Shown: positions 49,382 through 58,497 of the stretch, in pieces
Numbering within the stretch: position 1 is the stretch's first letter
Layout: the number at the start of each line of letters is the position of its first letter
DNA from: Halieaceae bacterium UBA5044
GTDB taxonomy: Bacteria; Pseudomonadota; Gammaproteobacteria; Pseudomonadales; Halieaceae
Direction of reading: 5' to 3'
DNA: 64,000 nt
Assembly: GCA_002416125.1 (NCBI GenBank)
Contig: DIBU01000010.1
Location: forward strand, 125,486-189,485
The notes under the pieces: generated by a model
Seen by the model: the letters and a program-made list of their open reading frames with translations, nothing else
Database searches by the model: none
What the model was told of the DNA's origin: nothing
Translations under genes and position numbers: made by a program

Positions 49382-50809
49382 TCAGGCAAACAGGCCGTGC
49401 AGGTACCAGCAGCGCTGGCGGCGGTCGTGGAAAAGCCAGTAATACTGGCCGCCATGGCCCCGTGCAATGTAGTAGTCGCGGCTGACAGGCTGCTGCCACC
49501 AGAGGTCCTCGATGCGCTCGGGGCCCCCCACCAGCTGCAGTCGCCCGCCCCAGTACAGTTCGCCGCCATTGCGGCGTGGCAGGGGCTGCGGTTCGGGCAG
49601 CAGCCAGAAAGGCCGGTGTGCACCCGTGGGTGCTGTTGTGGGCGCCTCGCCGGGTTCGGTGCCCACATGCAGGGCGCGTTCCGGCAGGTGTTCATCGCGA
49701 CAGCCAATGGCGCATATCGCCTGCAGGCCCAGTCGGCTGCGCAATCGGTCCAGCAGGGCATGCAGGGGCTCGCGCTGGTTGCGCGGGCTGAACAGGTCGA
49801 TGTCTGAGCTGTGCCCGGCGAGCAGCTCATGGCACTCCAGTACCAGCCCTTCGATGCCGGTGCGCAACGTGAGGGTGTCCAGCTGCAGGCGGGTGAGCTG
49901 GTACCAGGTGCTCCAATCGCTGTGGCGACTGCTGCTGCGCACTTGCAGGCTCCGGGACTGGCGGTCCACGGCCACCAGCCGCCAGTCGATGCACCCACTT
50001 TGCAGCTGTGTCTGGCGCAGGAAACCGCACAGTGCATGCAGTAACTGCTCCACGGCAGGCAGCAGTTCCGCCGTGGTTTTTACCTCATAGCCGAACCAGT
50101 ACTGGTCGCTGAACTGCTGTGGCGGCTGATAATCCGGCTCAAGGTCGTTTTCCCGGCCGGTTAGCTGACGCAGGTAGTGTACGAATGGCTGCCCGCAGCG
50201 GCGCGTGAGCGCTGCCTCGGGCAGGGCCAGTATGTCGGCGAAACGGCGCAGCCCGGCGCGTTCCAGTGCTGCGACAGCTTTCGGGAATTCGTCCAGCAGG
50301 CCCAGGGGCAGGTGGCCGATGCGTTCCTGCCAGGCCTCGGTGTGGCGCGTGTCACAGCCTTCCTCATGAAACGATAGCAGCCAGGCGGCCTTGGGTGTGG
50401 GCGCGAGCCCGGCCTCGACCTGGTAGCCTCGGGCCTGCAGGGCGCGCTGTACCTCCTGCAGCAGGTTGTTCAGGCCACGGTGCAGGGTGAGGCAACTGCC
50501 AATTTCCAGTTGCAGGCAGTCGTCTCGCCAGATGTACAGGTGCGGGCTGACGCTGTAAGCCCAGCAGCACAGTTGTTGCAGGCAGTCCTGCTCAAGGGCA
50601 CGGTTGCGGGTCAGGAGCTGCACAGGCAGGTCCTGCGCCAGTGCGCGCACGCTGGCGGTTGCCATACCGGCCCGCACACCCAGGCTGCTGGCGCAGTCGT
50701 TGGCGCGCAGCACACGCTGCTGCTCCAGCACCACGACGGGCTGTGTTTCGTCCAGTGTCTGGCACTGCAGCGGCAGCTGTGGAAAGCGCAGGCACAGCCA
50801 GAGGCTCAC
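49382..50809 (-). CDS. imuB: ImuB, Y-family polymerase-like protein of the SOS mutasome
   Basis: 475 residues. LWLCLRFPQLPLQCQTL at the start replaces the catalytic DxDxF of active Y-family polymerases and the DE motif is missing, so it is a non-catalytic scaffold. The palm and little-finger parts, RGYQVEAGLAPTPKAAWL, LGLLDEFPKAVAALERAGL and a C-terminal region for contact with DnaE2 and the sliding clamp, are as in ImuB. The start is GTG 50809 with GGAGG 5 nt upstream. A perfect LexA box lies 54 bp upstream. It works with ImuA (53.7 kb) and DnaE2 (17.8 kb), both apart from it here. Confidence 0.93.
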   Translation of the reverse strand: MSLWLCLRFPQLPLQCQTLDETQPVVVLEQQRVLRANDCASSLGVRAGMATASVRALAQDLPVQLLTRNRALEQDCLQQLCCWAYSVSPHLYIWRDDCLQLEIGSCLTLHRGLNNLLQEVQRALQARGYQVEAGLAPTPKAAWLLSFHEEGCDTRHTEAWQERIGHLPLGLLDEFPKAVAALERAGLRRFADILALPEAALTRRCGQPFVHYLRQLTGRENDLEPDYQPPQQFSDQYWFGYEVKTTAELLPAVEQLLHALCGFLRQTQLQSGCIDWRLVAVDRQSRSLQVRSSSRHSDWSTWYQLTRLQLDTLTLRTGIEGLVLECHELLAGHSSDIDLFSPRNQREPLHALLDRLRSRLGLQAICAIGCRDEHLPERALHVGTEPGEAPTTAPTGAHRPFWLLPEPQPLPRRNGGELYWGGRLQLVGGPERIEDLWWQQPVSRDYYIARGHGGQYYWLFHDRRQRCWYLHGLFA

Positions 50810-50863
50810 AGGGCCTCCGGGCGCAGGTGCAGAAACGGGAGGGGCAGATACCCCAGACTAATA

Positions 50864-50879
50864 CTGTACATATATACAG
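50864..50879. promoter_or_regulatory. LexA (SOS) box upstream of imuB
   Basis: CTGTACATATATACAG fits CTGT-N8-ACAG exactly. It lies 54 bp from the imuB start and 131 bp upstream of the divergent DUF885 gene. Confidence 0.93.
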
Positions 50880-51010
50880 TATTACGCCCCCCCGGGCCCC
50901 TGTCCAGCCCGAAGTATGTTTGGCCTTGGCGGCCATTTCCGTCATCATGGCGCCCATTTTCCGCACCCGGCGGGTCGCGGGAATCCCTTTTCACCATTAT
51001 TGAGGTTGCA

Positions 51011-52891
51011 ATGACACTACAGAAATACAAGCTAGCCGTGCTGCCCATGGCGCTTTCCACACTGTTGCTGGCCTGCTCGCGCGATGAGGCGCCTGAGCAG
51101 GCCGCCGCGCCGGAGGTTGCCGACGTCGCCGCCGCGACACAGGACGCCGTGCCCAAAGCCGCCGAGACGGCCGCATTTCGCACCTACCTTGAGGAAAACT
51201 ATGCGGTGGATATGGCGCGCCTGCCGTATACCGCCAGCTACCGGGGAATCAAGACCAACCACGACCAGTGGGATCCCGTATCCGAGGAGTTTCTCGATGA
51301 AACCCTGGCGATCAACGAGGCCCGGTTGCAGCAGCTGGCTGACTTCGACCGCGCAGCGCTGTCACCCGCGGAGCAGATCTCCTACGACCTCTACAAGCTT
51401 GACCTGGAACGGCGCATTGCCGCGGATCGCTTCCGTCACCACCAGTTTGTGATTGACCAGTACCGCGGCCCCCATACCGAGGCGGCGAGCAGGTTGGTGA
51501 ATATTCATCGCGTAGGTGACCTGGCGGACGCCGAAGCCTATATCGGGCGCCTGAATAACATCGCAGTCTGGTTTGACCAGGTGATCGAGCAGATGGCTAT
51601 CCGCACCGAGAAGCAGCTGTTACTGGCCGACTGGCAGTATCCCCAGATCATTGAGGCAGCGCGCAATGTGATTCAGGGGGCGCCCTTTACCGAAGAAGGG
51701 GGTGACTCCACGCTGTGGGCCGACTTTCAGGGCAAGGTCAATGCGCTGGACATCACCCCGGAGCAGCGCGCGCGCCTGCTGGCCGAGGCACGCAAGGCCC
51801 TGCTGGAGTCAGTGCAGCCGGCCTACGAGCGCCTGATTGCTGCGGTCGAAGCGCAATCCGCACTGGCCAGCGGTGACGACGGGGTGTGGAAGTTCGATGA
51901 AGGCGAAGCCTTCTATGCGGAACGCCTGCGCTGGTTTACCACGACTGAGCTCAGCGCCGAGCAGGTGCACGCCATTGGCCTGCAGGAAGTTGCCCGCATT
52001 CATGACGCCATGCGCGAGGTGATGCAGGCGGTGGCGTTCGATGGCGACCTGCGGGCGTTCTTCGAGTTCATGCGCAATGACCCGCAGTTCTACTACCCGA
52101 ACACAGAAGAGGGGCGCGCACAGTACCTGGCGCAGGCCGAGGCGGCGATTGATGCCATGTACAAGCGCCTACCGGAGCAGTTTGGCCTGCTGCCCCGGGC
52201 GGAGCTGGTGGTCAAGCGTGTGGAGGCCTTTCGCGAACGCTCGGCAGGCAAGGCTTTCTACAATGGCCCACCGGCTGATGGCTCGCGCCCCGGCATCTAT
52301 TACGCCAATCTGTATGACATGAACAGCATGCCGATCTACCAGCTGGAGGCCTTGGCCTATCACGAAGGCGTGCCGGGCCACCACATGCAGCGCGCCCTGT
52401 CGGCTGAGCTGGAAAACCTGCCGGAATTCCAGCGTTATGCCAGCTTCACGGCCTTCACGGAAGGCTGGGCGCTGTACACGGAGGAGCTGGCCAGCGACAT
52501 GAACATGTACTCGGATGCCTATTCCGAGTTTGGTCATCTGGCCATGGAGCTCTGGCGCGCCTGCCGCCTGGTCGTGGACACCGGCCTGCACAGCAAGCGC
52601 TGGACGCGGGAAGAGGCCATTGAGTATCTCGTTGAGAACACGCCGAATTCGCGTTACGACTCCACCAAGGCGATTGAGCGTTATATCGCCATGCCGGGCC
52701 AGGCCACGGCGTATATGATTGGCAAGCTGCGGATTCTGGAGCTACGGGAGAAAGCCCGTGCGGCGCTGGGTGAGCAGTTTGATATCCGCGCGTTTCATGA
52801 CGAGGTGCTCAGGCATGGTCCGGTGTCCCTGTCCATTCTGGAGCAGAACATAGAGCGTCTGGTGGCCGATACGCTGGCCGCAAAAGCCTGA
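51011..52891 (+). CDS. DUF885 family metallohydrolase-like lipoprotein
   Basis: 626 residues; a lipobox leader LSTLLLAC then an extended helical protein. YHEGVPGHHMQRALSAEL carries the HExxxxHH-like zinc motif of DUF885, with a downstream Glu in FTEGWALYTEELA. DUF885 members resemble M32/gluzincin peptidases; no activity is established. ATG 51011 has TGAGG 5 nt upstream. Divergent from imuB with the LexA box between; whether SOS affects it is unknown. Confidence 0.88.
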   Translation: MTLQKYKLAVLPMALSTLLLACSRDEAPEQAAAPEVADVAAATQDAVPKAAETAAFRTYLEENYAVDMARLPYTASYRGIKTNHDQWDPVSEEFLDETLAINEARLQQLADFDRAALSPAEQISYDLYKLDLERRIAADRFRHHQFVIDQYRGPHTEAASRLVNIHRVGDLADAEAYIGRLNNIAVWFDQVIEQMAIRTEKQLLLADWQYPQIIEAARNVIQGAPFTEEGGDSTLWADFQGKVNALDITPEQRARLLAEARKALLESVQPAYERLIAAVEAQSALASGDDGVWKFDEGEAFYAERLRWFTTTELSAEQVHAIGLQEVARIHDAMREVMQAVAFDGDLRAFFEFMRNDPQFYYPNTEEGRAQYLAQAEAAIDAMYKRLPEQFGLLPRAELVVKRVEAFRERSAGKAFYNGPPADGSRPGIYYANLYDMNSMPIYQLEALAYHEGVPGHHMQRALSAELENLPEFQRYASFTAFTEGWALYTEELASDMNMYSDAYSEFGHLAMELWRACRLVVDTGLHSKRWTREEAIEYLVENTPNSRYDSTKAIERYIAMPGQATAYMIGKLRILELREKARAALGEQFDIRAFHDEVLRHGPVSLSILEQNIERLVADTLAAKA

Positions 52892-52906
52892 TGCAGGCAC
52901 CGTGTT

Positions 52907-52931
52907 CGCCGGCGTCGCTCAGACGCCGGCG
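52907..52931. terminator. Strong bidirectional hairpin after DUF885 and DUF2788 genes
   Basis: CGCCGGCGTC (52907-52916) and GACGCCGGCG (52922-52931) form a perfect 10-bp stem with a GCTCA loop. It sits 16 bp after the DUF885 stop and covers the stop codon of the convergent DUF2788 gene, so it may end both transcripts. Confidence 0.6.
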
Positions 52932-53125
52932 TTCTCCAGCAGCCAGGTGATGATGACCTTGATCAGGAAGCCAAAGATTCCCATCGCCAGCCCCACGTAC
53001 AGCATGATGGTGCCGAATTTGCCGGCGTTACTGCGTTTCGCCAGATCCCAGACGATAAAAACCATGAATGCGATGAGCGCGCCAACGCCCAGAGTGACGC
53101 CGTAGTCACTTAGCCACTGGTCCAC
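52919..53125 (-). CDS. DUF2788 membrane protein
   Basis: 68 residues with two hydrophobic helices (VGALIAFMVFIVWDLAKRS, FGTIMLYVGLAMGIFGFLIK); FIVWDLAKRSNAGKFGT is the family hallmark. Unknown function; common in marine gammaproteobacteria. The stop codon lies inside the terminator-like hairpin. Confidence 0.88.
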   Translation of the reverse strand: MDQWLSDYGVTLGVGALIAFMVFIVWDLAKRSNAGKFGTIMLYVGLAMGIFGFLIKVIITWLLENAGV

Positions 53126-53172
53126 GCCGGGCTACTCGCTGTGCACAACAGGCAAGCGTTCAGCGGCGCTGT

Positions 53173-53610
53173 TCAAGCGGCTGTGTCGACGCTGGCGTGC
53201 AAGTGCATGTTGCTGTTCAGGGAGTTGCTCACCAGGCAGTTGGCTTCCGCTTTTTCCAGCAGCTGTTTGGCCCGTTCGGCGTCGGTGCCCACGGGCACGG
53301 TGAGCTGTGCGGTGACGGTAATGTCGGTAAAGCGTGTGACGCGGTCAACCCGGTCCAGTGTGCCTTCGGCGCTGCACTGCAGTGCCACCCAATCCAGCTT
53401 GGACGCACGGGCAATGGCGCGAAACGTGAAAATAAAGCAGTCGGTCACGGCGCCGACCAGCAGGGCCTCCGGAGACCAGTTGCCACCCGGCCCACCAAAC
53501 TCCTTGGGTGGCGCGGTGTCCAGCGCCGGGATGTCTTCGCCGGACAGTGTGACGCTGCCTTCAGCTGTGGCCGTAGCGGCAACCCGGTAGTGGTGAGGGA
53601 ATTCCTGCAT
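53173..53610 (-). CDS. OsmC/Ohr-family protein
   Basis: 145 residues from ATG 53610. FGGPGGNWSPEALLVGAVTDCF has the first redox-Cys position and ANCLVSNSLN the second, as in OsmC/OhrA-like peroxidases that reduce organic hydroperoxides. KEFGGPGG is close to the YhfA/OsmC branch. Lies between imuB and imuA without obvious tie to either. Confidence 0.9.
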   Translation of the reverse strand: MQEFPHHYRVAATATAEGSVTLSGEDIPALDTAPPKEFGGPGGNWSPEALLVGAVTDCFIFTFRAIARASKLDWVALQCSAEGTLDRVDRVTRFTDITVTAQLTVPVGTDAERAKQLLEKAEANCLVSNSLNSNMHLHASVDTAA

Positions 53611-53714
53611 GCGCGTTCTCCGTGACAAGGCTGTACCAAGATGACCTCCCAAGGGCAGTTCATCCGCAGGACCCTATGCTAGCGGTCAGCCAGTCGGGAA
53701 ACAATTGACCTGCC

Positions 53715-54443
53715 TCAACCGGCACTCATTGCGCTGCTGCCCGCCACGGTGGCCGGCCAGGCCGGCAATTCCCACAGCTGTGGCTGGTGCGGCAGTTCGT
53801 CGCTGGGTGACAGGTTCACATCCACCTGCTGCTGGCCGCCGCGCTGCTTGAGGATATGCACCTTGCGGTATTCGCGCATTTGCAGGCGCAGACCCACGGG
53901 CGAGCTTTCCGCAGCGGCCTGCTGTGAACGAAACAGTACACACAGGGTGTCGCTGTCCGCTGCGGCCAGCTGCAGTTTGCGCAGCTCGCTGTAGCGGTAC
54001 TGGCTGTTGCCCAGCCAGCTGAAAACTGCGCTGCAGGTGCTGCTGCGCAAGGCCTGCTCAATGCTCCAGAGCAGATCCTCGCGGCTGCGGGGATGCACCA
54101 GCAGCACCTGCTGTGTGTCAATACCGCGAGCGGCCAGCAGGGGCGCATAGGGCGTCCAGGGGGGGGCGATAAACGCCTGCCAGCGCCCCTGCGCGCTGAG
54201 CCGCTCCATGGCGGGCAGGAACAGGCCCATGGCGCCCATGCCGGAGCTGTCGCTAAGCACTTCGACGGCAGTGGCTTCCGGCCACCCGCCCTGCAGCAGT
54301 GCAGCATCCAGCGCCCGGTAGCCTGTTTCCAGGCCACCGCTGTGGGCATCGCTGTTGGCGGAGTGTGGTAGCCCGCCGAAGTGGCCGCTGCGTCCGCGCC
54401 AGGTATCGCGGCGGAGAATAATCTGTTTCAGTGCTTCGTTCAT
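53715..54443 (-). CDS. imuA: ImuA, RecA-like partner of the SOS mutasome
   Basis: 242 residues. Shows the ImuA N-terminal region, GLETGYRALDAALLQGGWPE, and a RecA-fold core with LLWSIEQALRSSTCSAVFSWLG; the Walker A is degenerate (SDSSGMGAMG), so ATP binding is not sure. SD GGAGG stands 9 nt before ATG 54443. A perfect LexA box lies 28 bp upstream. Usually directly ahead of imuB in one operon; here three genes (OsmC, DUF2788, DUF885) and about 2.9 kb separate them. Confidence 0.9.
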   Translation of the reverse strand: MNEALKQIILRRDTWRGRSGHFGGLPHSANSDAHSGGLETGYRALDAALLQGGWPEATAVEVLSDSSGMGAMGLFLPAMERLSAQGRWQAFIAPPWTPYAPLLAARGIDTQQVLLVHPRSREDLLWSIEQALRSSTCSAVFSWLGNSQYRYSELRKLQLAAADSDTLCVLFRSQQAAAESSPVGLRLQMREYRKVHILKQRGGQQQVDVNLSPSDELPHQPQLWELPAWPATVAGSSAMSAG

Positions 54444-54470
54444 GATGGCTTGCCTCCGAAGATTTTCATA

Positions 54471-54486
54471 CTGTATGCATGTACAG
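54471..54486. promoter_or_regulatory. LexA (SOS) box upstream of imuA
   Basis: CTGTATGCATGTACAG fits CTGT-N8-ACAG and lies 27 bp before the imuA ATG, overlapping its likely promoter. Confidence 0.9.
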
Positions 54487-54581
54487 TAGTTGCCCTCCGA
54501 AGGGAATGCAAGTGAATCTGCTGGCTGGTGACAGGGGGCAGCCTGAACCTGCCTGTCTGGGCGACAGGTCGACACGCTGTA

Positions 54582-55595
54582 CTACTGTCTTCGCCAGACG
54601 GATGGCGACAGGCCAAACCAGCGGCGGAAGGCGCGGCCGAAATTGGCCTGTTCCCGGTAGCCCAGTATGTCTGCCACATCGGCCACACTGTAGCGCGCAT
54701 CGCGCAACAGTTCTGCGGCGCAGTTCTGGCGCAGCTGTTCCAGAATGTCGCGATAGCTCGCCCCGTCCTGTTGCAGGTGGCGGATCAGGGTGCGTGGCGT
54801 GAGGTGCAGTTGGTCTGCCAGCTGCTCCAGTGTCGGCGGCGGGGCAGGCTGCAGGCGACTGGCCTCGAAGTGGCTGCGCAGCAGCATCTGTACGCGCTGT
54901 GACGCACCCATCTGGCTGGACCTGCCCGCCAGGGTATCCTGGCAGCGCGCGAGGTTACTGCGGTATACCGCTTCGTCGTACAGGGGCGAGGGCAGGGGCA
55001 ACCAGGTGGCGGGCACCGACAACGAGGCGACGGGCGCAGCAAACTGCACCCGGGCCGCATAACAGGCCGCCAGCGCCTGTGGATCCCGTGGCGCTGCGCC
55101 GCTGAACGCCAGTATCACGTTGTCCCCCACCGGGTGACCGAGGATGGCGCTGAGCAATGACTCCAGCACTTTGAACACAATGGCCTCGATCCAGTGGGCA
55201 AACAGCGGGTCACCGGTTTCATCCTGCATCGTGAGCAGAAAGCGGTCTGCCTGTGTTGCGGTGGCCACTGTGACCGTGGTGATGCGCACGGCGGTGTAGC
55301 GCGCCATGACATCCAGCGCCGCACCCAGCGTCGGCGCGCTCAATGCGGCGAAGCCCAGTGGCCCGTGTGCCGCCATGCTGAACTGTTCGCCGAGTTCGGC
55401 AGGCCAAGCAGGTTGCGCCTGCTGGCGGGCGAAGTTGCGAAACAGGCGCGCCAGCAGGCGCCAGTCGATGTAGTCCTCACCTGCCAGCCGCGCTGCATTC
55501 AGGCCAGTGCCCTCCAGCAGCAGCGGCAGCGGGCAGCGGTCCGAGTGCAGCAGCAGGCGAGCGTAGGTGGCGGATACGTCCAGCGTGCGGGTCAC
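54582..55595 (-). CDS. AraC-family transcriptional regulator
   Basis: 337 residues. An N-terminal ligand-sensing domain of the arabinose-binding-like fold (LLLEGTGLNAARLAGEDYIDW) is followed by the double HTH: LEQLADQLHLTPRTLIRHLQ and VADVADILGYREQANFGRAFRRWFG. This is the OruR/AlkR-like subfamily often found next to alkB. The start is GTG 55595. It is divergent from alkB with a paired operator between them, so it is probably the alkane-responsive activator. Confidence 0.9.
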   Translation of the reverse strand: MTRTLDVSATYARLLLHSDRCPLPLLLEGTGLNAARLAGEDYIDWRLLARLFRNFARQQAQPAWPAELGEQFSMAAHGPLGFAALSAPTLGAALDVMARYTAVRITTVTVATATQADRFLLTMQDETGDPLFAHWIEAIVFKVLESLLSAILGHPVGDNVILAFSGAAPRDPQALAACYAARVQFAAPVASLSVPATWLPLPSPLYDEAVYRSNLARCQDTLAGRSSQMGASQRVQMLLRSHFEASRLQPAPPPTLEQLADQLHLTPRTLIRHLQQDGASYRDILEQLRQNCAAELLRDARYSVADVADILGYREQANFGRAFRRWFGLSPSVWRRQ

Positions 55596-55608
55596 AGGGC
55601 ACCAGATG

Positions 55609-55641
55609 TCATTAAATGACTAATGATATGTCATTTAATGA
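55609..55641. promoter_or_regulatory. Paired palindromic operator between AraC regulator and alkB
   Basis: TCATTAAATGA (55609-55619) and TCATTTAATGA (55631-55641) are near-identical 11-bp palindromes whose centres are 22 bp apart, two helical turns. They lie in the regulator-alkB gap, 60 bp before the alkB ATG, a typical place for an AraC activator or its autoregulation. Confidence 0.75.
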
Positions 55642-55700
55642 AAGTCTGCCCGGGCCGCTCCCGTACTACACTGCGTGCAAATAACAGTAAGGATAGAGCA

Positions 55701-56912
55701 ATGAGTGTCACCTACCGGCTGCAACACCCCGAGCAGGGGTTGATTGAATACACCGACCACAAGCGCTACCTGTGGATGTCGTCCCTCTTCATGCCGCTGT
55801 TCCCCCTGTTGGGCGTTGGCCTGTATTTTTACTGGGGCGCCGAATGGCTGCTGCTGGTGCCGCTGCTGTTCTCCTACCTGGTGATTCCCGTGCTGGATTA
55901 CGCCCTCGGTTCCGACACCAACAACCCGCCCGAGGAGATCGTGCCGCAGCTGGAGGACGATCGCTATTACCGGCTGCTCACCTGGTTCACGGTGCCCATG
56001 CACTTTGTGGTACTCATCGTCATTGCCTGGTTCGTGGGCACCCAGCCACTCAGTGCCTGGTCGGTGATTGTGATGGCAATCACCGCCGGCAGTTACAGTG
56101 GCCTCGGCATCAACACTGCCCATGAGCTGGGGCACAAGAAGCCGGAACTGGAGCGGCTGCTGGCCAAGATTGTGCTGGCGGTGCCGGCCTATGGCCACTT
56201 CTGCATTGAGCACAACCGCGGCCATCACCGCGATGTGGCGACGCCTGAAGACCCTGCCAGCGCGCGCATGGGGGAATCCATCTACCGGTTTGTCTGGCGC
56301 GAGATCCCCGGTGCTTTCCGGCGCGGCTGGGCGGTTGAGAGCGAGCGCCTGCAACGCCTCGGCAAAAGCCCCTGGAGCCTGCACAACGATATCCTGCAGT
56401 CCTTCGCCATCAGCCTGGTGCTGCAGGGTGGACTGTTACTGGCCTTCGGCTGGGTGATGCTGCCGTTCCTGGCGGTACACAATGTCTGGGCCTGGTTTCA
56501 GCTGACCAGCGCCAACTACATCGAACACTACGGCCTGTTGCGCCAGCGGGAGGCCAATGGCCGCTACGAGCGCTGCCAGCCGCACCACAGCTGGAACGCG
56601 AATTACATCTTCAGCAATATTGTGCTGTTTCACCTCGAGCGCCACTCGGATCATCACGCGAATCCCACCCGGCGCTACCAGAGTCTGCGCAATTTCGCTG
56701 ATATTCCCGAGTTGCCCAACGGCTATTACGGCATGTATCTGCTGGCCTACATTCCGTGGCTCTGGTACCGGGTCATGGACCCTCGCCTGCTGGCCCTGCC
56801 GCATATCCGCGGCGACCTGAGCAAGGTCAATATCGATCCTCGCCACCGGGCGGCTATCGAAGCCCGTTACGGCGATGCCTCCGCGGCGGTGGAGGTAGCC
56901 TCCGCGGGCTGA
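55701..56912 (+). CDS. alkB: Alkane 1-monooxygenase AlkB
   Basis: 403 residues with six membrane helices. The di-iron histidine boxes are HELGHKK (H141, H145), HNRGHHRDVATPEDPASARMGE (H171, H175, H176) and LERHSDHHANPTRRYQ; the AlkB signature NYIEHYGL is present. It hydroxylates n-alkanes at the terminus with rubredoxin; no rubredoxin gene is nearby, so that partner is elsewhere. AAGGA lies 9 nt before the ATG. The 3' end overlaps the convergent antiporter gene by 46 bp. Confidence 0.97.
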   Translation: MSVTYRLQHPEQGLIEYTDHKRYLWMSSLFMPLFPLLGVGLYFYWGAEWLLLVPLLFSYLVIPVLDYALGSDTNNPPEEIVPQLEDDRYYRLLTWFTVPMHFVVLIVIAWFVGTQPLSAWSVIVMAITAGSYSGLGINTAHELGHKKPELERLLAKIVLAVPAYGHFCIEHNRGHHRDVATPEDPASARMGESIYRFVWREIPGAFRRGWAVESERLQRLGKSPWSLHNDILQSFAISLVLQGGLLLAFGWVMLPFLAVHNVWAWFQLTSANYIEHYGLLRQREANGRYERCQPHHSWNANYIFSNIVLFHLERHSDHHANPTRRYQSLRNFADIPELPNGYYGMYLLAYIPWLWYRVMDPRLLALPHIRGDLSKVNIDPRHRAAIEARYGDASAAVEVASAG

Positions 56913-58456
56913 GCCTCCTGCAGCACATTGACTGTGCGGTCAGCCAGCCCGATGCCGGCCTGGTTCATGGTGAGGTAGGTGTGCGTCGCCCCGGCGTCGG
57001 TGATGCGCTCGACGTGATCTTCGTGCAGCGCGTGGGAGATGATTGGCCCGGTGAATCCCTTGGCGCGCAGGCTGCGCGCCGCCACCACCTTGGAGCCGAT
57101 GTCATCCATGGCCAGTACCGCGGCCTTGATCTGGCTGATATCCACACCGCGCCAGAAGTTGCTGTCCTCGGCATCGGCAAACACCACGTTGCGGCCGGCC
57201 TCCGCGTGTGCCCGCGCCTTGTAGGTATCGCCATCCAGCCCGGCGGGTTGCAGCCCCTGTTTTTTCAGCTGGTCATAGGCGGCGGTGCCCGTGCGGCCCA
57301 TGCCGAAAATCAACACGTCCGCGTCCCCCAGGCTGGTGGGTTGCTCGTCGGGGTGTATGGTGATGCGCTCAAAGGGCTGCAGACGGGGTTCCAGACGCGC
57401 GTAAAGGCGATGAGCCGTGCGGTTCAACGGCGCCGCGATGACAAAGGAGACCGACACGGCTATGGCCAGCGGCACGATCCACTCGGGCAGCAGTATCCCG
57501 GCGACGATGAGGCCGAACTCACTGTAGGCAGTCAGGCTGATGGCGGCGAGGAAGGAGGTGCGCGCGCGCAGGCGGAACGCCGTGAGCAACAGGAAGAACA
57601 GCAGGCCCTTCAGCGGCAGCATCAGGCCCACGCCCAGCGCAAACAGCAGCGCATCGACATCCGGCAGGCCAGACATGCCGATCTGCAGGAAGAAGCCGAC
57701 GAGAAACACCTCGCGCAACCCCCACAGTGATTCGGCCAGTTCCTGTGAGCGGCGGTGGTTGGAGAGCAGGACACCCATCACCAGCGCACCGATCTCGGAG
57801 CTGAGGCCCATGGCGGTGAAGCCCATGCCGCCGATGACCAGTGCCAGCAGCATGCCCATCAGCACCAGCAATTCATCGTGGCCGGCGAAATCCAGCAGCC
57901 AGTACAGGAAAGGGCGTACGAAAGGCAGCAGGAAGATACCCAGTGCCCAGATATTGGGGCTCTGCCCGCTGAATACGGCGAGCACCACCAGTGCGATAAT
58001 ATCCTGCACAATGAGAATGCCGATGGCGGTTCGGCCGTGAAACACCGCCAGTTCCCGACGCGATTCGAGCAGCTTGGCGGCCAGTACCGTCGATGAAAAG
58101 GACAGCGCAATGCCCAGCAGCAGGGACGTCTGCCAGTCGGTTGCCAGCAGCAGGTGCAGGCCCGGGGTGAAAACCGCAACGCTGATACCGAAGTGCAGCA
58201 AGGCACCGCCGAGTACCTGGGGCTGGGCGATCTGGCGCAGCTTCAGCTTCAGGCCCACAGTGAACAGCAGGATCAGTACACCCAGGTGGGCAACGTGGTT
58301 GAGAATGTCGCCGCTTTTGCTCGGCATGCCGAGGCCGGGCCCCAGCAGGTTGATGGCAAAGCCGGCCGCGAGGAAGCCGACCAGCGGCGGCAGCCCCACC
58401 TGGCGCACGGCGAGGCCGAAAAAGAAGGCAAAGGAAATACAGACGACTTCGAACAC
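56867..58456 (-). CDS. KefB-like cation:proton antiporter with NAD-binding domain
   Basis: 529 residues. The N-terminal about 370 are a CPA2 exchanger (LLFTVGLKLKL, LSFSSTVLAAKLLESR, VQDIIALVVLAVFSGQ) and the C-terminal part is a TrkA-N/RCK Rossmann domain (VLIFGMGRTGTAAYDQLKK, VVFADAEDSNFWR). KefB-type K+ efflux exchangers are gated by glutathione adducts or nucleotides. The glutathione-binding Asp-Glu region is not evident. Antisense overlap with the alkB end by 46 bp. Confidence 0.92.
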   Translation of the reverse strand: MFEVVCISFAFFFGLAVRQVGLPPLVGFLAAGFAINLLGPGLGMPSKSGDILNHVAHLGVLILLFTVGLKLKLRQIAQPQVLGGALLHFGISVAVFTPGLHLLLATDWQTSLLLGIALSFSSTVLAAKLLESRRELAVFHGRTAIGILIVQDIIALVVLAVFSGQSPNIWALGIFLLPFVRPFLYWLLDFAGHDELLVLMGMLLALVIGGMGFTAMGLSSEIGALVMGVLLSNHRRSQELAESLWGLREVFLVGFFLQIGMSGLPDVDALLFALGVGLMLPLKGLLFFLLLTAFRLRARTSFLAAISLTAYSEFGLIVAGILLPEWIVPLAIAVSVSFVIAAPLNRTAHRLYARLEPRLQPFERITIHPDEQPTSLGDADVLIFGMGRTGTAAYDQLKKQGLQPAGLDGDTYKARAHAEAGRNVVFADAEDSNFWRGVDISQIKAAVLAMDDIGSKVVAARSLRAKGFTGPIISHALHEDHVERITDAGATHTYLTMNQAGIGLADRTVNVLQEAQPAEATSTAAEASP

Positions 58457-58497
58457 GCAGTGGCCCCGGCGGCACTCTTCCGATGGTGAAGCCGATA

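Noticed and set aside
49382..50809. ImuB as an active translesion polymerase
   Set aside because: The catalytic acidic residues of the Y family are missing at the expected N-terminal and central positions; it fits the non-catalytic ImuB.
56756..57730. 324-codon plus-strand frame opposite the antiporter
   Set aside because: Antisense shadow of a well-conserved exchanger; no motif.
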